From Jiella pelagia (lineage in GTDB: Bacteria; Pseudomonadota; Alphaproteobacteria; Rhizobiales; Rhizobiaceae): a stretch of DNA of 64,000 bases. The notes beneath the pieces are model-generated. The model ran no database searches and was not told where the DNA came from. It was given only the letters and a program-made list of their open reading frames with translations. The translations under genes were made by a program, and so were the position numbers. The DNA lies in assembly GCF_026898155.1 (NCBI RefSeq), contig NZ_CP114029.1, forward strand, positions 4,568,001 through 4,632,000. The letters are read 5' to 3'. Positions 9,079 to 18,400 of the stretch are shown here, in pieces (within the stretch, counting starts at the first letter, position 1; every line of letters starts with the position of its first letter).

Positions 9079-10169
9079 ATGAGACATCTCGTATTCGCCA
9101 GGACGCTTCTGCTTGGAAGTGCACTCTCCGCGGGCATCCTTGCTGCCGGAGCGTCCGCCCGCGCCGCCGAGGGCGTGGCCGAGGGCGATACCAGCGGCAA
9201 GAAGATCGCATTCAGCAATTCCTACGCCGGAAACTCCTTCCGGCAGGTCATGATCAAGAGTTTCGAAGAAACCGCGGCCGAGGCCGAGAAGGACGGTGAG
9301 ATCGGCGGCTCAACCGTCGTCAGTTCCAACAACTCGGTTACCGAGCAGGCGGCCCAGATCCAGAACTTCGTGCTGCAGGGCTACGACGCCATCATCGTCC
9401 TTGCAGGTTCGGACACCGCTTTGAATGGCGCGATCAAGGACGCCTGCGATGCCGGCGTCGTCGTCGTCGCCTTTGCCAGCGGGGTGACCGAGCCCTGCGC
9501 CTACGTCGTCGACTACAATCTCGACTCCTATGCCAAGGCCGAGCCTCGACTTCATCGCCGGGAAGCTCGGCGACAAGCCGGCGAACATCCTCGAGATCCG
9601 CGGCATGGCGGGAGATGGCTTCGACAAGCGCCTGCACCAGGGCGTCGAGAAGGCAATGGCCGAGCATCCGAGCTACAAGGCGGTCGGCGAGGTCTATGGA
9701 CAGTGGACGGCGACGGTCGCCCAGAAGGAAGTCTCCGGCATCCTGCCGTCGCTCCCCGAGGTCGACGCGGTCCTGACCCAGGGCGGGGATGGTTATGGCG
9801 CGGCGCAGGCCTTCATGGCTGCGCAACGCGATCTGCCGATCATCATCATGGGCAACCGACAGGACGAGCTGGCACTGTGGAAGCAGCAGCATGACGCGTC
9901 CGGCTACGAGACCTTCTCGCTCGGTGCGACGCCCAGTGTTTCGCAAGCGGCGTTCTGGGTGGCGCAGCAGATCCTGGCGGGCAAGGAGGTGCCGAAATTC
10001 GTCGAGGTGCCGCTGCTTCAGATCCACCAGGACGATCTGGATGCCTGGCTGACAACGGTTCCCGAAGGCGGTGTGGTCAATGCCGAGTTCACCCAGGAGG
10101 CTCGTGGCGAAGATCATCGACGCGAACACCGAGAAGGCGGCGCTTCCCGCCATTCCCGCCCCGAAGTGA
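9079..10169 (+). CDS. Sugar ABC transporter substrate-binding protein (RbsB-like), two apparent frameshifts
   Basis: Periplasmic sugar-binding protein of the type I (ribose/CUT2) fold. The start at 9079 has a strong GGGAGGA ribosome site at 9067-9073; residues 1-29 look like a signal peptide ending ASARA. The protein shows QNFVLQGYDAIIVLAGSDTALNGAIKDACDAGV and the hinge-side TQGGDGYGAAQAF typical of the family. Two frame breaks occur, at GAGCCTC (9541-9547) and GAGGCTC (10097-10103). Reading both as GAGCTC gives one 362-residue protein ending ALPAIPAPK, with 1,089 coding bases exactly divisible by three. First gene of the ABC-cyclase-uxuA operon. Likely functional. Confidence 0.88.
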
Positions 10170-10197
10170 TCGGCAAGGGACGGCGGAGCGTCTGCGA

Positions 10198-11679
10198 ATG
10201 AACAAAGTCCTGGAGCCTGCACGTCCTCCCTCGCAGGCCCACTGCGCCGCGCATCCCCTCGTCGGGATGCGCGGCGTCGGGAAGTCCTATGGTCCCGTTC
10301 GCGCCCTGGAGGCGGTGGACTTCGATCTGGCGAGCAACGAGATCGTCGGTCTCGTCGGCCACAACGGCGCCGGCAAGTCGACGCTGATGAACATTCTCGC
10401 CGGCGTCGTCCAGCGCACCGACGGCGACTTCATGCTGGAGGGGACTCCGGTCGCGCGCTGGAGTGCTGCGGAAGCGCATCGCCACGGCATACGCTGCGTC
10501 TTTCAGGAGCTGTCGCTCTGCGCCAATCTTTCTCCCGCGGAGAATACCCGCATCGTCCATCGCGGCCTTCGCGGGCTCGGTTGGAAGAAGCGGGCAGGGG
10601 CGCTCATCACTGCGGCGCTCGACAGGATTTTTCCGGGCCATGGGATCGACCCGCACCTGGTCGTCTCAAACCTTTCCATCGCCGAGCGGCAGATGGTGGA
10701 GATTGCCCGCGCCTACACCAGCACCAATGAACCGATCCGCTGCGTCATCCTGGACGAGCCGACATCCGCGCTCGGCCACACGGCGACAGAGCAGCTCCTG
10801 GCGCATATTCGCCGGGCAGCATCGGACGGCATCGCATCAATATTGATAACCCATCGGCTGAACGAGATTCTCGCGGTCTGCAACCGCGCCGTCGTCATGG
10901 TCGACGGCGGGATCGTCGCCGTACGCTCCACGAAGGGGCTCAGCCGTTCAGAGCTGGTCGAGCTGACGGGACACGTCGAGGCGCCGAGGGACCGGCAGAA
11001 GAAAGACCGGTCGACGCCCGGCCGCCCCATCGTCGATCACCGGACCGAGCTGGCGCAGGACAAGGTGGTTCTGGCTGCGCCTGGGGAGATCGTCGGCTTC
11101 GCCGGGCTCGACGGTCACGGACAGCGCGAGCGGCTCCGCGACATCTACAAGACGATGAAGGGTGGGCAAACGCCGGTGGCCTACGTTGCCGGCGACCGCG
11201 GAACGGAAGGCGTCTTCGGCCTGTGGTCGATCGCCGACAACCTGACCATCCGCAGCCTCAAGACGCTTCGCCGCGGCGGCCTCATCTCCGATGAGGCGTC
11301 GCGGACCCTCGCCTCGACGTGGGCGAAGAAGCTGCAGGTGAAGGCGCCGTCGATCGACACGCCGATCCTGTCGCTCAGCGGTGGCAATCAGCAGAAGGTC
11401 CTGTTCGCGAGGGCTCTCGCGTCCGACGCCGCCGTCGTCTTCCTCGACGATCCGATGCGCGGCGTCGATGTCGGAACCAAGCAGGAAGTCTACCGGCTGA
11501 TCCGATCGGAGGCGGAGAAAGGGCGTTGCTTCGTGTGGTACACCACGGAACTCGAGGAACTGACCAATTGCGACCGGATCTACGTCTTCCGGGAGGGGCG
11601 GGCGGTCGTCGAACTGGCTGACGAGGCGATCGAGACAGGGCGGATCCTGGAAGCGTCGTTTGGAGGCGGCAATGGCTGA
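10198..11679 (+). CDS. Sugar ABC transporter ATP-binding protein (RbsA-like, two ATPase domains)
   Basis: Cytoplasmic ATPase of 493 residues with two fused nucleotide-binding domains, as in CUT2 sugar importers. Domain 1 (about 20-245) has Walker A GHNGAGKST, signature LSIAERQMVEIARA and Walker B VILDEPTSAL. Domain 2 (about 265-490) keeps the signature LSGGNQQKVLFARAL and VVFLDDPMRGVD but has a degenerate Walker A region (GFAGLDGHGQRE), as is usual for this family. Domain 2 looks shorter than usual. The stop overlaps the start of the permease gene. Confidence 0.92.
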   Translation: MNKVLEPARPPSQAHCAAHPLVGMRGVGKSYGPVRALEAVDFDLASNEIVGLVGHNGAGKSTLMNILAGVVQRTDGDFMLEGTPVARWSAAEAHRHGIRCVFQELSLCANLSPAENTRIVHRGLRGLGWKKRAGALITAALDRIFPGHGIDPHLVVSNLSIAERQMVEIARAYTSTNEPIRCVILDEPTSALGHTATEQLLAHIRRAASDGIASILITHRLNEILAVCNRAVVMVDGGIVAVRSTKGLSRSELVELTGHVEAPRDRQKKDRSTPGRPIVDHRTELAQDKVVLAAPGEIVGFAGLDGHGQRERLRDIYKTMKGGQTPVAYVAGDRGTEGVFGLWSIADNLTIRSLKTLRRGGLISDEASRTLASTWAKKLQVKAPSIDTPILSLSGGNQQKVLFARALASDAAVVFLDDPMRGVDVGTKQEVYRLIRSEAEKGRCFVWYTTELEELTNCDRIYVFREGRAVVELADEAIETGRILEASFGGGNG

Positions 11680-12640
11680 TACCGCCGTATCGCGCCCGTC
11701 CGCCGGCTCATTCGTTGTTCCGTTCCGGCGCTGGACCGGCGTCGGGCTGCCGACGCTCGCGCTTCTGGTCATGCTGGCGATCATCTTCTGGATCAGGCCT
11801 GCGGCGATGAGCTATTTCGGTTTCACGCTGCTGTTCAAGCTGGCGATCCCACTCGTTTTCGCGGCGCTGGCGCAGATGCTGGTCGTCATGCTGGGTGACA
11901 TCGACCTTGCGAATGGCGCCTTCGTCGGGCTGATCACGTGTGTCAGCGCGGTCTATCTGGCTGACCAGCCGCTGGTCGCCATTGCGATCTATCTCCTCCT
12001 GATCGCGTCTTATGCCGGCGTCGGGCTGCTCATCCATACGCGTCAGCTTCCCTCGATCGTCGTCACGTTGGGCCTGTCCTTCATCTGGCTCGGGCTCGCC
12101 GTCATGGTCCTGCCCGCGCCGGGCGGTCAGGCCCCCGCCTGGCTGTCAGCCTTCGTCGGCTGGCGCCCGCCGCTCCTGCCGCTGCCTCTCTGGCTGGCTG
12201 CCGCGGCGGCGCTGGCGGCACACCTCGTCGTCAGCCGTTCGTCGATCGGCGCGGTGCTGCGGGGTGCCGGTGCCAATCCGCGGGCGGTGGAACGCTCCGG
12301 CTGGTCGGTGCTGGCGATCCGTGTCTGCGTCTATGCGGCATCCGGCTTCCTGGCCATCTTGGCTGGCCTCCTCCTGACCGGACTGACGACGTCGGGCGAT
12401 GCCAACATCGCTCCGGCCTACACGCTTCTCGGCGTCGGAGCGGTGATTCTCGGCGGCGGCGCCTTCACCGGCGGGATCGTGTCGCCGGTCGGCACCGTCA
12501 TCGGCGCGATGACCCTCGCATTGGCAGGGTCGCTCCTGTCGTTCCTGCAGGTGCCGTCGACCTGGCAGATCGGATCGCAGGGCTTCATCCTGTTCCTCGT
12601 TCTCGCCGGCCGCGTGCTTCTGGGAGAAAAGCCGTCATGA
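11672..12640 (+). CDS. Sugar ABC transporter permease (RbsC-like)
   Basis: Inner-membrane permease of 322 residues with 8-10 hydrophobic segments, of the ribose/branched-sugar type. The ATG at 11672 follows GGAGGCGG at suitable distance and overlaps the ATPase stop; an in-frame ATG at 11660 is less well placed. Conserved features are the LVVMLGDIDLANGAFVGL segment (like the DLSVG loop of RbsC) and the GAVILGGGAFTGGIVSPVGTVIGA segment near the C-terminus. Its stop overlaps the next gene as ATGA. Forms a heteromeric pore with the following permease. Confidence 0.9.
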   Translation: MADTAVSRPSAGSFVVPFRRWTGVGLPTLALLVMLAIIFWIRPAAMSYFGFTLLFKLAIPLVFAALAQMLVVMLGDIDLANGAFVGLITCVSAVYLADQPLVAIAIYLLLIASYAGVGLLIHTRQLPSIVVTLGLSFIWLGLAVMVLPAPGGQAPAWLSAFVGWRPPLLPLPLWLAAAAALAAHLVVSRSSIGAVLRGAGANPRAVERSGWSVLAIRVCVYAASGFLAILAGLLLTGLTTSGDANIAPAYTLLGVGAVILGGGAFTGGIVSPVGTVIGAMTLALAGSLLSFLQVPSTWQIGSQGFILFLVLAGRVLLGEKPS

Positions 12641-13581
12641 CGACCCGCCGCCTGCCCCTGCCCGCACCGTGGACCTACGGCTTCCTCTTCGCGCTCGCGA
12701 TGTGGATCGCGACCACCGCCTATGCCGGCATCGGCAGCGCCGGAGCGACGTTGTCCTCCGCGATCGTCTTCGGCGCTTTCAGCGTGGTGGTGGGCACCGG
12801 TCAGATGTTCGTCATCGCCTCCGGCCCGGGCAACATCGATCTGTCGATCCCGTCCGTCCTGACCCTGTCGGCCTATGTCTCGATGACGGCGATGGGCGGT
12901 CGGGACGATCTCGTGCTTGTCGGGCTTCTGGCCGCGTTGGCGGTCGGTGCGGCAGCCGGTGCCCTCAACTTCCTCGCCATCACGCTGTTGCGGCTGCCGC
13001 CGATCATCGCGACGCTCGCCTGGAGCTTCATCTTTCAGTCCTTCGCGTTCAACTTTGGCGGCGAGGCGACCCTGAAGCCACCATCGCTCCTATCGCAGTT
13101 CGCTGTCTGGCGTGTTGCCGGCATCCAGGTGATGCCGCTTGCCGTAATCCTGGTGACGGTGGCTGCGGCCGTGGCGCTTCGGCGCAGCGTCTGGGGGCGC
13201 CAGCTCCTCGCCGTCGGGCAGAGCGAGCCGGCTGCGGCCTTCGCCGGCATACCGGTCAAGCGCGTCCGTCTCACGGCCTATGTGCTCTGCAGTACCATGG
13301 CAGGTCTCGCGGCCTTCCTGCTGGCGGGTTTCACTGGCGGCGCGGCCCTCAACATGGGGGACGCCTATCTCCTGGAATCGATTGCGGTCGTCGTCCTCGG
13401 CGGCACGAGCATCGCCGGCGGGCAGGCGAATGCAGTCGGCATCTGGGGCGCGGCGCTGTTCTTCAACCTGATGGCGACGATGCTGAACACCTTCGGGATC
13501 GAGGTCGGGGTCCGTCTCGTGCTGACCGGAGTGCTGATCATTCTCGTCGTGGCGGTCGTGCCGAGGGGGAGGACGGGCTGA
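12637..13581 (+). CDS. Sugar ABC transporter permease (RbsC-like), second subunit
   Basis: Second permease, 314 residues, starting at the ATGA overlap with the first. It keeps the family loop as SGPGNIDLSIPSVLTLSAYVSM and the late VVVLGGTSIAGGQANAVGIWGA segment. Most ribose-type systems use a single RbsC homodimer; two distinct permease genes point to a heterodimeric channel. The next gene begins 1 bp after its stop. Confidence 0.9.
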   Translation: MTTRRLPLPAPWTYGFLFALAMWIATTAYAGIGSAGATLSSAIVFGAFSVVVGTGQMFVIASGPGNIDLSIPSVLTLSAYVSMTAMGGRDDLVLVGLLAALAVGAAAGALNFLAITLLRLPPIIATLAWSFIFQSFAFNFGGEATLKPPSLLSQFAVWRVAGIQVMPLAVILVTVAAAVALRRSVWGRQLLAVGQSEPAAAFAGIPVKRVRLTAYVLCSTMAGLAAFLLAGFTGGAALNMGDAYLLESIAVVVLGGTSIAGGQANAVGIWGAALFFNLMATMLNTFGIEVGVRLVLTGVLIILVVAVVPRGRTG

Positions 13582-13582
13582 T

Positions 13583-14296
13583 ATGGACCCCGCCGAATTC
13601 TGCCTCGACCCTCGAACAGAACTGATCGACCTGACGCATCCGATGACGCCGGGCATGCCGACATGGCCGACGCATCCGCATTACTGCCAGGAGATCGTCG
13701 AATCCTACGATCGCGGCGATGTCGCCTGCAATCACCGGCTCGAGATGAGCGAGCACACCGGGACCCATTTCGACGCACCGCTGCACTTCGTGCGCGACGG
13801 CGCCTCGATCCTCGACATGCCTCTGACGCGTTTCTTCGGGCGGCTTGCGACGATCTCCTGCACCGGCTGCGCCCCGTGCGAGCTGGTCGGCCCGGATCGC
13901 ATCCGCCGCTTCGAAGATGAGCACGGGGCACTCGCCGCAGGTGATGCGGTGCTGTTCCACTTCGGCTGGGATCGGTTCTGGGCCGATCCGGCATTGCACC
14001 AGCACTTCCTCGCAGACTGGCCGGGGCTGTCGGCGGAGGCGAGCGAGCTTCTCGTGGACCGGCGCGCGGGCATCGTCGGTTCCGACTGCCTGTCGATCGA
14101 CGGCTTTGCCAACACGACCTTTCCCGCCCACCGCATCCTTCTCGGAGCGGATGTTCTGGTCGGCGAGAATTTCGCCAACTTGGGACGGCTGCCCGCCTAC
14201 TGCCATCTTGCCGCGCTGCCGCTGGCGATCGAGGGCGGGTCCGGCGCCCCGGCACGGGCGGTGGCCTTCGTGCGCCGTGGCGAGGGGCGCTCCTGA
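13583..14296 (+). CDS. Cyclase-family (kynurenine formamidase-like) metal hydrolase
   Basis: Cytoplasmic protein of 237 residues of the cyclase/KynB superfamily, zinc- or manganese-dependent amide or lactone hydrolases. The signature HTGTHFDAPLHF (about residues 54-65) supplies metal ligands; LIDLTHPMTPGMP at the N-terminus and ENFANLGRLP near the C-terminus are also typical. It sits between the sugar permease and uxuA in a tight operon, so a role in opening a sugar lactone or deacylating an intermediate is more likely than tryptophan breakdown. The exact substrate is unknown. Confidence 0.8.
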   Translation: MDPAEFCLDPRTELIDLTHPMTPGMPTWPTHPHYCQEIVESYDRGDVACNHRLEMSEHTGTHFDAPLHFVRDGASILDMPLTRFFGRLATISCTGCAPCELVGPDRIRRFEDEHGALAAGDAVLFHFGWDRFWADPALHQHFLADWPGLSAEASELLVDRRAGIVGSDCLSIDGFANTTFPAHRILLGADVLVGENFANLGRLPAYCHLAALPLAIEGGSGAPARAVAFVRRGEGRS

Positions 14297-14422
14297 CCGG
14301 CAAGGACATGCCAGGCGAGGCGGGAACATCGGCGGCCGGACACAAGAGGGCAGGAACGATACGCCCGACTTGGACCGTCGCACCATCTGCACATTTCGAG
14401 TAGTTCACGAAGGAGACGATCA

Positions 14423-15634
14423 GTGCGTCAGACATGGCGGTGGTTCGGACCAAACGACCTGGTCCAGATCGATGACATGCTTCAGGCCGGCGTCGAAGGC
14501 GTCGTATCCGCGCTTCACCATGTTCCGACCGGCGCGGTCTGGACGCCGGAGGAGATCGCAAGGCGCCAGCGCGAGATTGCGACGCGGAAGGACGGCTCAC
14601 CCTCGGGCCTTGCCTGGGACGTGGTCGAGAGCCTGCCGGTTTCGGAAGACGTCAAGAAGCAGCGTGGCGAGTGGCGCGAGCACATCGCCAACTACAAGAC
14701 CAGCCTGCGGCACCTGAAGGACGCGGGCATCGAGACGATCTGCTACAATTTCATGCCGGTCCTCGACTGGACCCGGACGGATCTCGCCTACCGGCTGCCG
14801 CATGGCGGCACCTGCATGCGGTTCGACGTCTATGACTTCGCCGCCTTCGACATCTTCATCCTGGAGCGGGCGGGTAGCCGCGAGAGCTTCCCCGAGGCGG
14901 TCGTCGCGGTCGCCGAGGAGCGCTTCGCCACGATGACCGAGGCTCGGAAGGTGGAACTGGCCGGGAACGTCGTATTCGGCCTGCCGGGCGCGGCCGAGCA
15001 TTTCTCGCTCGACGACGTCCGACATCATCTCGGCGAATATGGCGACATCGACGAGGCGCGGCTGCGCGCCCACTTCATCGCCTTCCTGGAGGAAGTGGCC
15101 CCGGTCGCGGAGGATCTCGGCATGCGTCTGTGCTGCCATCCGGACGATCCGCCGTTTGCGCTGCTCGGCCTGCCGCGCATCATGTCGACCGAGGCGCACT
15201 ACAAGGCGCTCATGGACGCGGTCGATCTGCCCGCCAATGGCATCACGCTTTGCTCCGGCTCGCTCGGCGCGCGGGCCGACAATGACCTGCCGGGCATGAT
15301 GGACAGGCTCGGCGACCGGGTACATTTCCTGCATCTGCGCAATACGACACGGGAGATGGAAGGGCTCTCCGGCTCCTTTCACGAGGCGGAGCATTTGGGC
15401 GGCGACACCGACATGGTGGCGCTCATCGCGGCCGCGCTGCGCGAGGAGAAGCGGCGGCGTGAGACCGGCCGCAGCGATGCCTCGATTCCGTTTCGGCCGG
15501 ACCACGGCCAGGACATCCTCGATGACCTCGGCCGCAAGGCGCAGCCCGGCTACCCGGCGATCGGACGCCTCAAAGGACTGGCCGAACTGCGCGGCGTCCT
15601 GACGGCGCTGTCGCATCCTGCGGCGGCCTGTTAA
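14423..15634 (+). CDS. uxuA: Mannonate dehydratase
   Basis: Converts D-mannonate to 2-keto-3-deoxy-D-gluconate in hexuronate breakdown. The protein has 403 residues, about the usual length. Hallmarks of UxuA are clear: CYNFMPVLDWTRTDL (about residues 109-123), CCHPDDPPFALLG, CSGSLGARADNDLP and FLHLRNTTRE, covering the metal ligands (His, Cys, His, Asp). GTG start at 14423 with ribosome site AAGGAG at 14410-14415. Last gene of the ABC operon; with the idonate-type dehydrogenase and two TRAP systems it makes this a sugar-acid utilisation locus. No uxuB or kdgK is in the window. Confidence 0.95.
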   Translation: MRQTWRWFGPNDLVQIDDMLQAGVEGVVSALHHVPTGAVWTPEEIARRQREIATRKDGSPSGLAWDVVESLPVSEDVKKQRGEWREHIANYKTSLRHLKDAGIETICYNFMPVLDWTRTDLAYRLPHGGTCMRFDVYDFAAFDIFILERAGSRESFPEAVVAVAEERFATMTEARKVELAGNVVFGLPGAAEHFSLDDVRHHLGEYGDIDEARLRAHFIAFLEEVAPVAEDLGMRLCCHPDDPPFALLGLPRIMSTEAHYKALMDAVDLPANGITLCSGSLGARADNDLPGMMDRLGDRVHFLHLRNTTREMEGLSGSFHEAEHLGGDTDMVALIAAALREEKRRRETGRSDASIPFRPDHGQDILDDLGRKAQPGYPAIGRLKGLAELRGVLTALSHPAAAC

Positions 15635-15749
15635 ACGGCAAGCGGCCCCGGCACCGATCAGCGCCAGATCCTGTCTACAAGTTTGTGAACACCGGCGGAG
15701 GCGCGATGACCGGTGTCACGACGTTGCGCCGAACGACACCAACGGCCAC

Positions 15750-15934
15750 TGAACCGCACCGGCTTTCCCGGAGACCGATTGGCTTGAATCCTACGCGGCG
15801 ATCGGCACGGCCTCAAGCTGGGCGTAGTAGGCAGCTTCTGCCTCGGCGGCCGGGATGTTGCCGATCGGCTCGAGCAGCCGGCGGTTGTTGAACCAGTCGA
15901 CCCATTCGAGGGTGGCGAGGCTCGACGGCTTCGA
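15750..15934 (-). mobile_element. IS3-family element, 3' fragment
   Basis: Remnant of an IS3-type element: the terminal repeat TGAACCGCACCGGCTTTCCC begins at 15750, followed on the minus strand by the last ~47 codons of an IS3 OrfB transposase (WVDWFNNRRLLEPIGN then PAAEAEAAYYAQLEA, stop at 15791-15793). The upstream part of the transposase is missing. Reading GAGGCTC at 15917-15923 as GAGCTC joins HYLEAVEL to ATLEWVDWF, as expected for the family. The fragment ends exactly where an IS256-type terminus begins. Confidence 0.8.
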
Positions 15935-16046
15935 GGTAGTGTCCGCGCCAGTGGTGGAAAATCGGACACCGAAAGGGGTGGCCGAAGTCGCCACCGGATT
16001 GTCGGGCTGAGGTGCCGTTGCGTGACTTCAACCCGACCGGAACACC
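15935..16046 (+). mobile_element. IS256-type left terminus, 112-bp orphan fragment
   Basis: A 112-bp segment starting GGTAGTGTCCGCGC that matches, with no gaps and about 20 substitutions, the 112 bp between the left end and the transposase start of the complete IS256-type element (26737-26848). Here no transposase follows. It truncates the IS3 fragment at 15934/15935. The rest to 16149 holds no gene that I can recognise. Confidence 0.7.
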
Positions 16047-16149
16047 TTCAGTCTGATTCAGGAAGAGTGAAGGTCCACTCCTCATGGCCATGTCGGTTTA
16101 AAAACATTGCGCCGCAGCAGGAACCGAGGGTGCCACGCTGCCCGCGCTC

Positions 16150-18361
16150 TCAATCCTCAGGCAACGCATACGCAATGTAAAAGTCCCCCACCGGCGTCTC
16201 CATGAAGTGGTGGCCGCCGGCCTGGATGACGAGGTATTGCCTGCCGTCCTGTTCATAGACGATGGGATTGGCCTGCCCGCCGGCGGGCAGGACGTCGGAC
16301 CACAGGGTCTCGCCGGTCTTCTCGTCGATGGCGCGGATGAGATTGTCGGTGGCTGCGGCGATGAAGATGAGGCCGCCCCGGGTGACGACCGAGCCGCCAT
16401 TGTTGGGGGTGCCGATTGACAGCGGGATGAAGGACGGGATGCCCCAGGGGCCGTTGCGGCGGGCGGTGCCGAGGGGGCGGTCCCACAGGGTCTCGCCGGT
16501 CTTCAGATCGATCGCCCGGATGCCGCCGAGCGGTGGCTGCTTGCAGGGGATGCCGGTGACCGGCGCGCGCCAGCCGGCATTGACGTCGATGGCGTAGGGG
16601 GCGCCGGCCTGGGCGTCGCCTTCGCCCTCGGCCTTCGAGCCGGATTCGTCGCCGGGCTGCTTCTCGTTGATCGGCTTCAGATTGCGCTCGTTGGCCTCCT
16701 CGCGGGGGATCAGCCGGTTGTAGTTCGGCACGTCGTTGTAGTTGGCGACGATGATGCCCCTGTCTGTGTCGACGGCGACGCTGCCCCAGTCCGAGCCGCC
16801 GTTGTAGCCGGGATACTGGATCCAGCGCTGGTCGGCGGTGGGATGGGTGTAAATGCCGTTGTAGGCAGCCTTGCGGAAGGCGATGCGGCAGAACAGCTGG
16901 TCGAGGGGCGTCACGCCCCACATGTCGGCCTCGGTGAGATCGTCCTTGCGCAGGGTGTGGTAGCCCGACGTCGGCTGGGTGTCGGCATAGGCGTCGCCCT
17001 CGACGCCGCCTTCCGGCGTCTCGATCTCGCCGACCGGGACGAGCGGCTCGCCGGTGGCGCGGTCGAGGATGTAGATGTCGCCCTGCTTGGAGGGGAGGAG
17101 GATCGCCGGGGTGGTGCCGCCGCTGTCCCTGTTCGGGAACTCGATCAGCGTTGCCTGGCTGCCGAGGTCGTAGTCCCAGACGTCGTAATGCACGGTCTGG
17201 AAGTGCCAGGCAGGCTTGCCGGTGGTCACGTCGATGGCGACGAGGGAGGTCGCCCACTCGTTTTCGGCCGCGGACCGGTTGCCGCCGTAATAGTCGACGG
17301 AGGAATTGCCCATCGGCAGATAGACGAGCCCGAGGCCCTCGTCGCCCGTCGCCTGGGTCCACATGTTCGGTGTGCCGCGGGTGTAGGTCTCGCCCTCGGG
17401 CGGTGCGCCGGTGAGGTCGGGATTGCCAAGGTCCCAGGCCCAGGCGAGGCTCGCCGGTCTCGGCGTCATAGCCGCGGATGACGCCCGACGGAGCGTCCTC
17501 GGCCTGTCCGTCCTTGACCTGCGCGCCGGTGACGGCGATGCCGCGCACGATCGCCGGCGGCGCCGTGACCGCGTACCAGCCGGGCACCTTCTCGCCGATG
17601 CCCTGCCACATGTCGACCTGGCCATTGTCGCCGAAATCCTCGCAGGGTTTGCCGGTCTCAGCGTCGACGGCGATCAACCTGGCGTCGAGCGTGGCCTCGA
17701 TGATGCGGGCGGCGCAGGCTTGGCCTTCCGATGCGTCCGGCACCTCGTAATAGGCGACGCCGCGGCAGGTGGCGCCATAGGGGATCGCCTCCGGGCCGAC
17801 CTTCGGATCGTAGCGCCAGCGCTCCTCGCCGGTCGCCGCGTCGACCGAGGAGAGGATGTTCATGGCCGAGCAGATGTAGAGGGCATCGCCGATCTTCAGC
17901 GGCGTGCCCTCGGGCGAATACTTGTCCTTGGTCTTCTCGGTCGGCATGTCGCCGGTGCGGTAGGTCCAGACCTTCTCGAGCCCATCGACATTGGCCGGAG
18001 TGATCTGGTCGAGGGGCGAGAAGCGTGTGGCGTTGGGGCCGCCCCCCCAGAATGGCCAGTCGGTGCCCAGCTGGCGCTGCTTCGCCGACGCCGAAGCGGC
18101 GAGCGCAGCGCGTTGGCCATTGGTCGCGGTGGCCAGCGCGCCGGCGGTGCTGGGCGCTTCGGGCGTGGCGGGCCGGCCCTGCGAGTCCTGCCCGGCGGCC
18201 GCGTCGCCGTCGGGCGCCGGCACGATGATGGTGCCGTCGGCGGCGGGGGCGTCCTGCGTCGCCGGGGTCTCCTGCGCCAAGGCGCTCAGGGGCGAGGCGG
18301 CGAGGGACAGGATCGTCGCCAGGGCGGTCGCCGAACCGGAACGGGTGAAGCGTCGGGTCAT
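16150..18361 (-). CDS. PQQ-dependent glucose dehydrogenase-type catalytic protein, apparent frameshift
   Basis: Periplasmic quinoprotein dehydrogenase like the catalytic domain of membrane glucose dehydrogenase (Gcd), which oxidises glucose to gluconolactone and passes electrons to ubiquinone. Start ATG at 18361, 6 bases after AGGAG. Residues 1-32 form a signal peptide, followed by an Ala/Pro-rich linker to about 95. Propeller motifs include DWPFWGGGPNATRFSPLDQI, HYDVWDYDLGSQATL, RNGPWGIPSF and the Gcd-like end VIQAGGHHFMETPVGDFYIA. The frame breaks at GAGGCTC (17446-17452); reading GAGCTC there gives ...DAETGELAWAWDLGN and one 736-residue protein. Unlike classical Gcd it lacks the five N-terminal helices; those are encoded by the next upstream gene. 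Confidence 0.87.
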
Positions 18362-18400
18362 CGTCATCTCCTGCGGGGCACTTCCTGCGGGTTGGGCGGT

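Noticed and set aside
14939..14945. GAGGCTC in uxuA as a further insertion site
   Set aside because: The reading frame and UxuA motifs are continuous across it; removing a base would break the gene. The same holds for 20997, 26201, 34079 and 41603.
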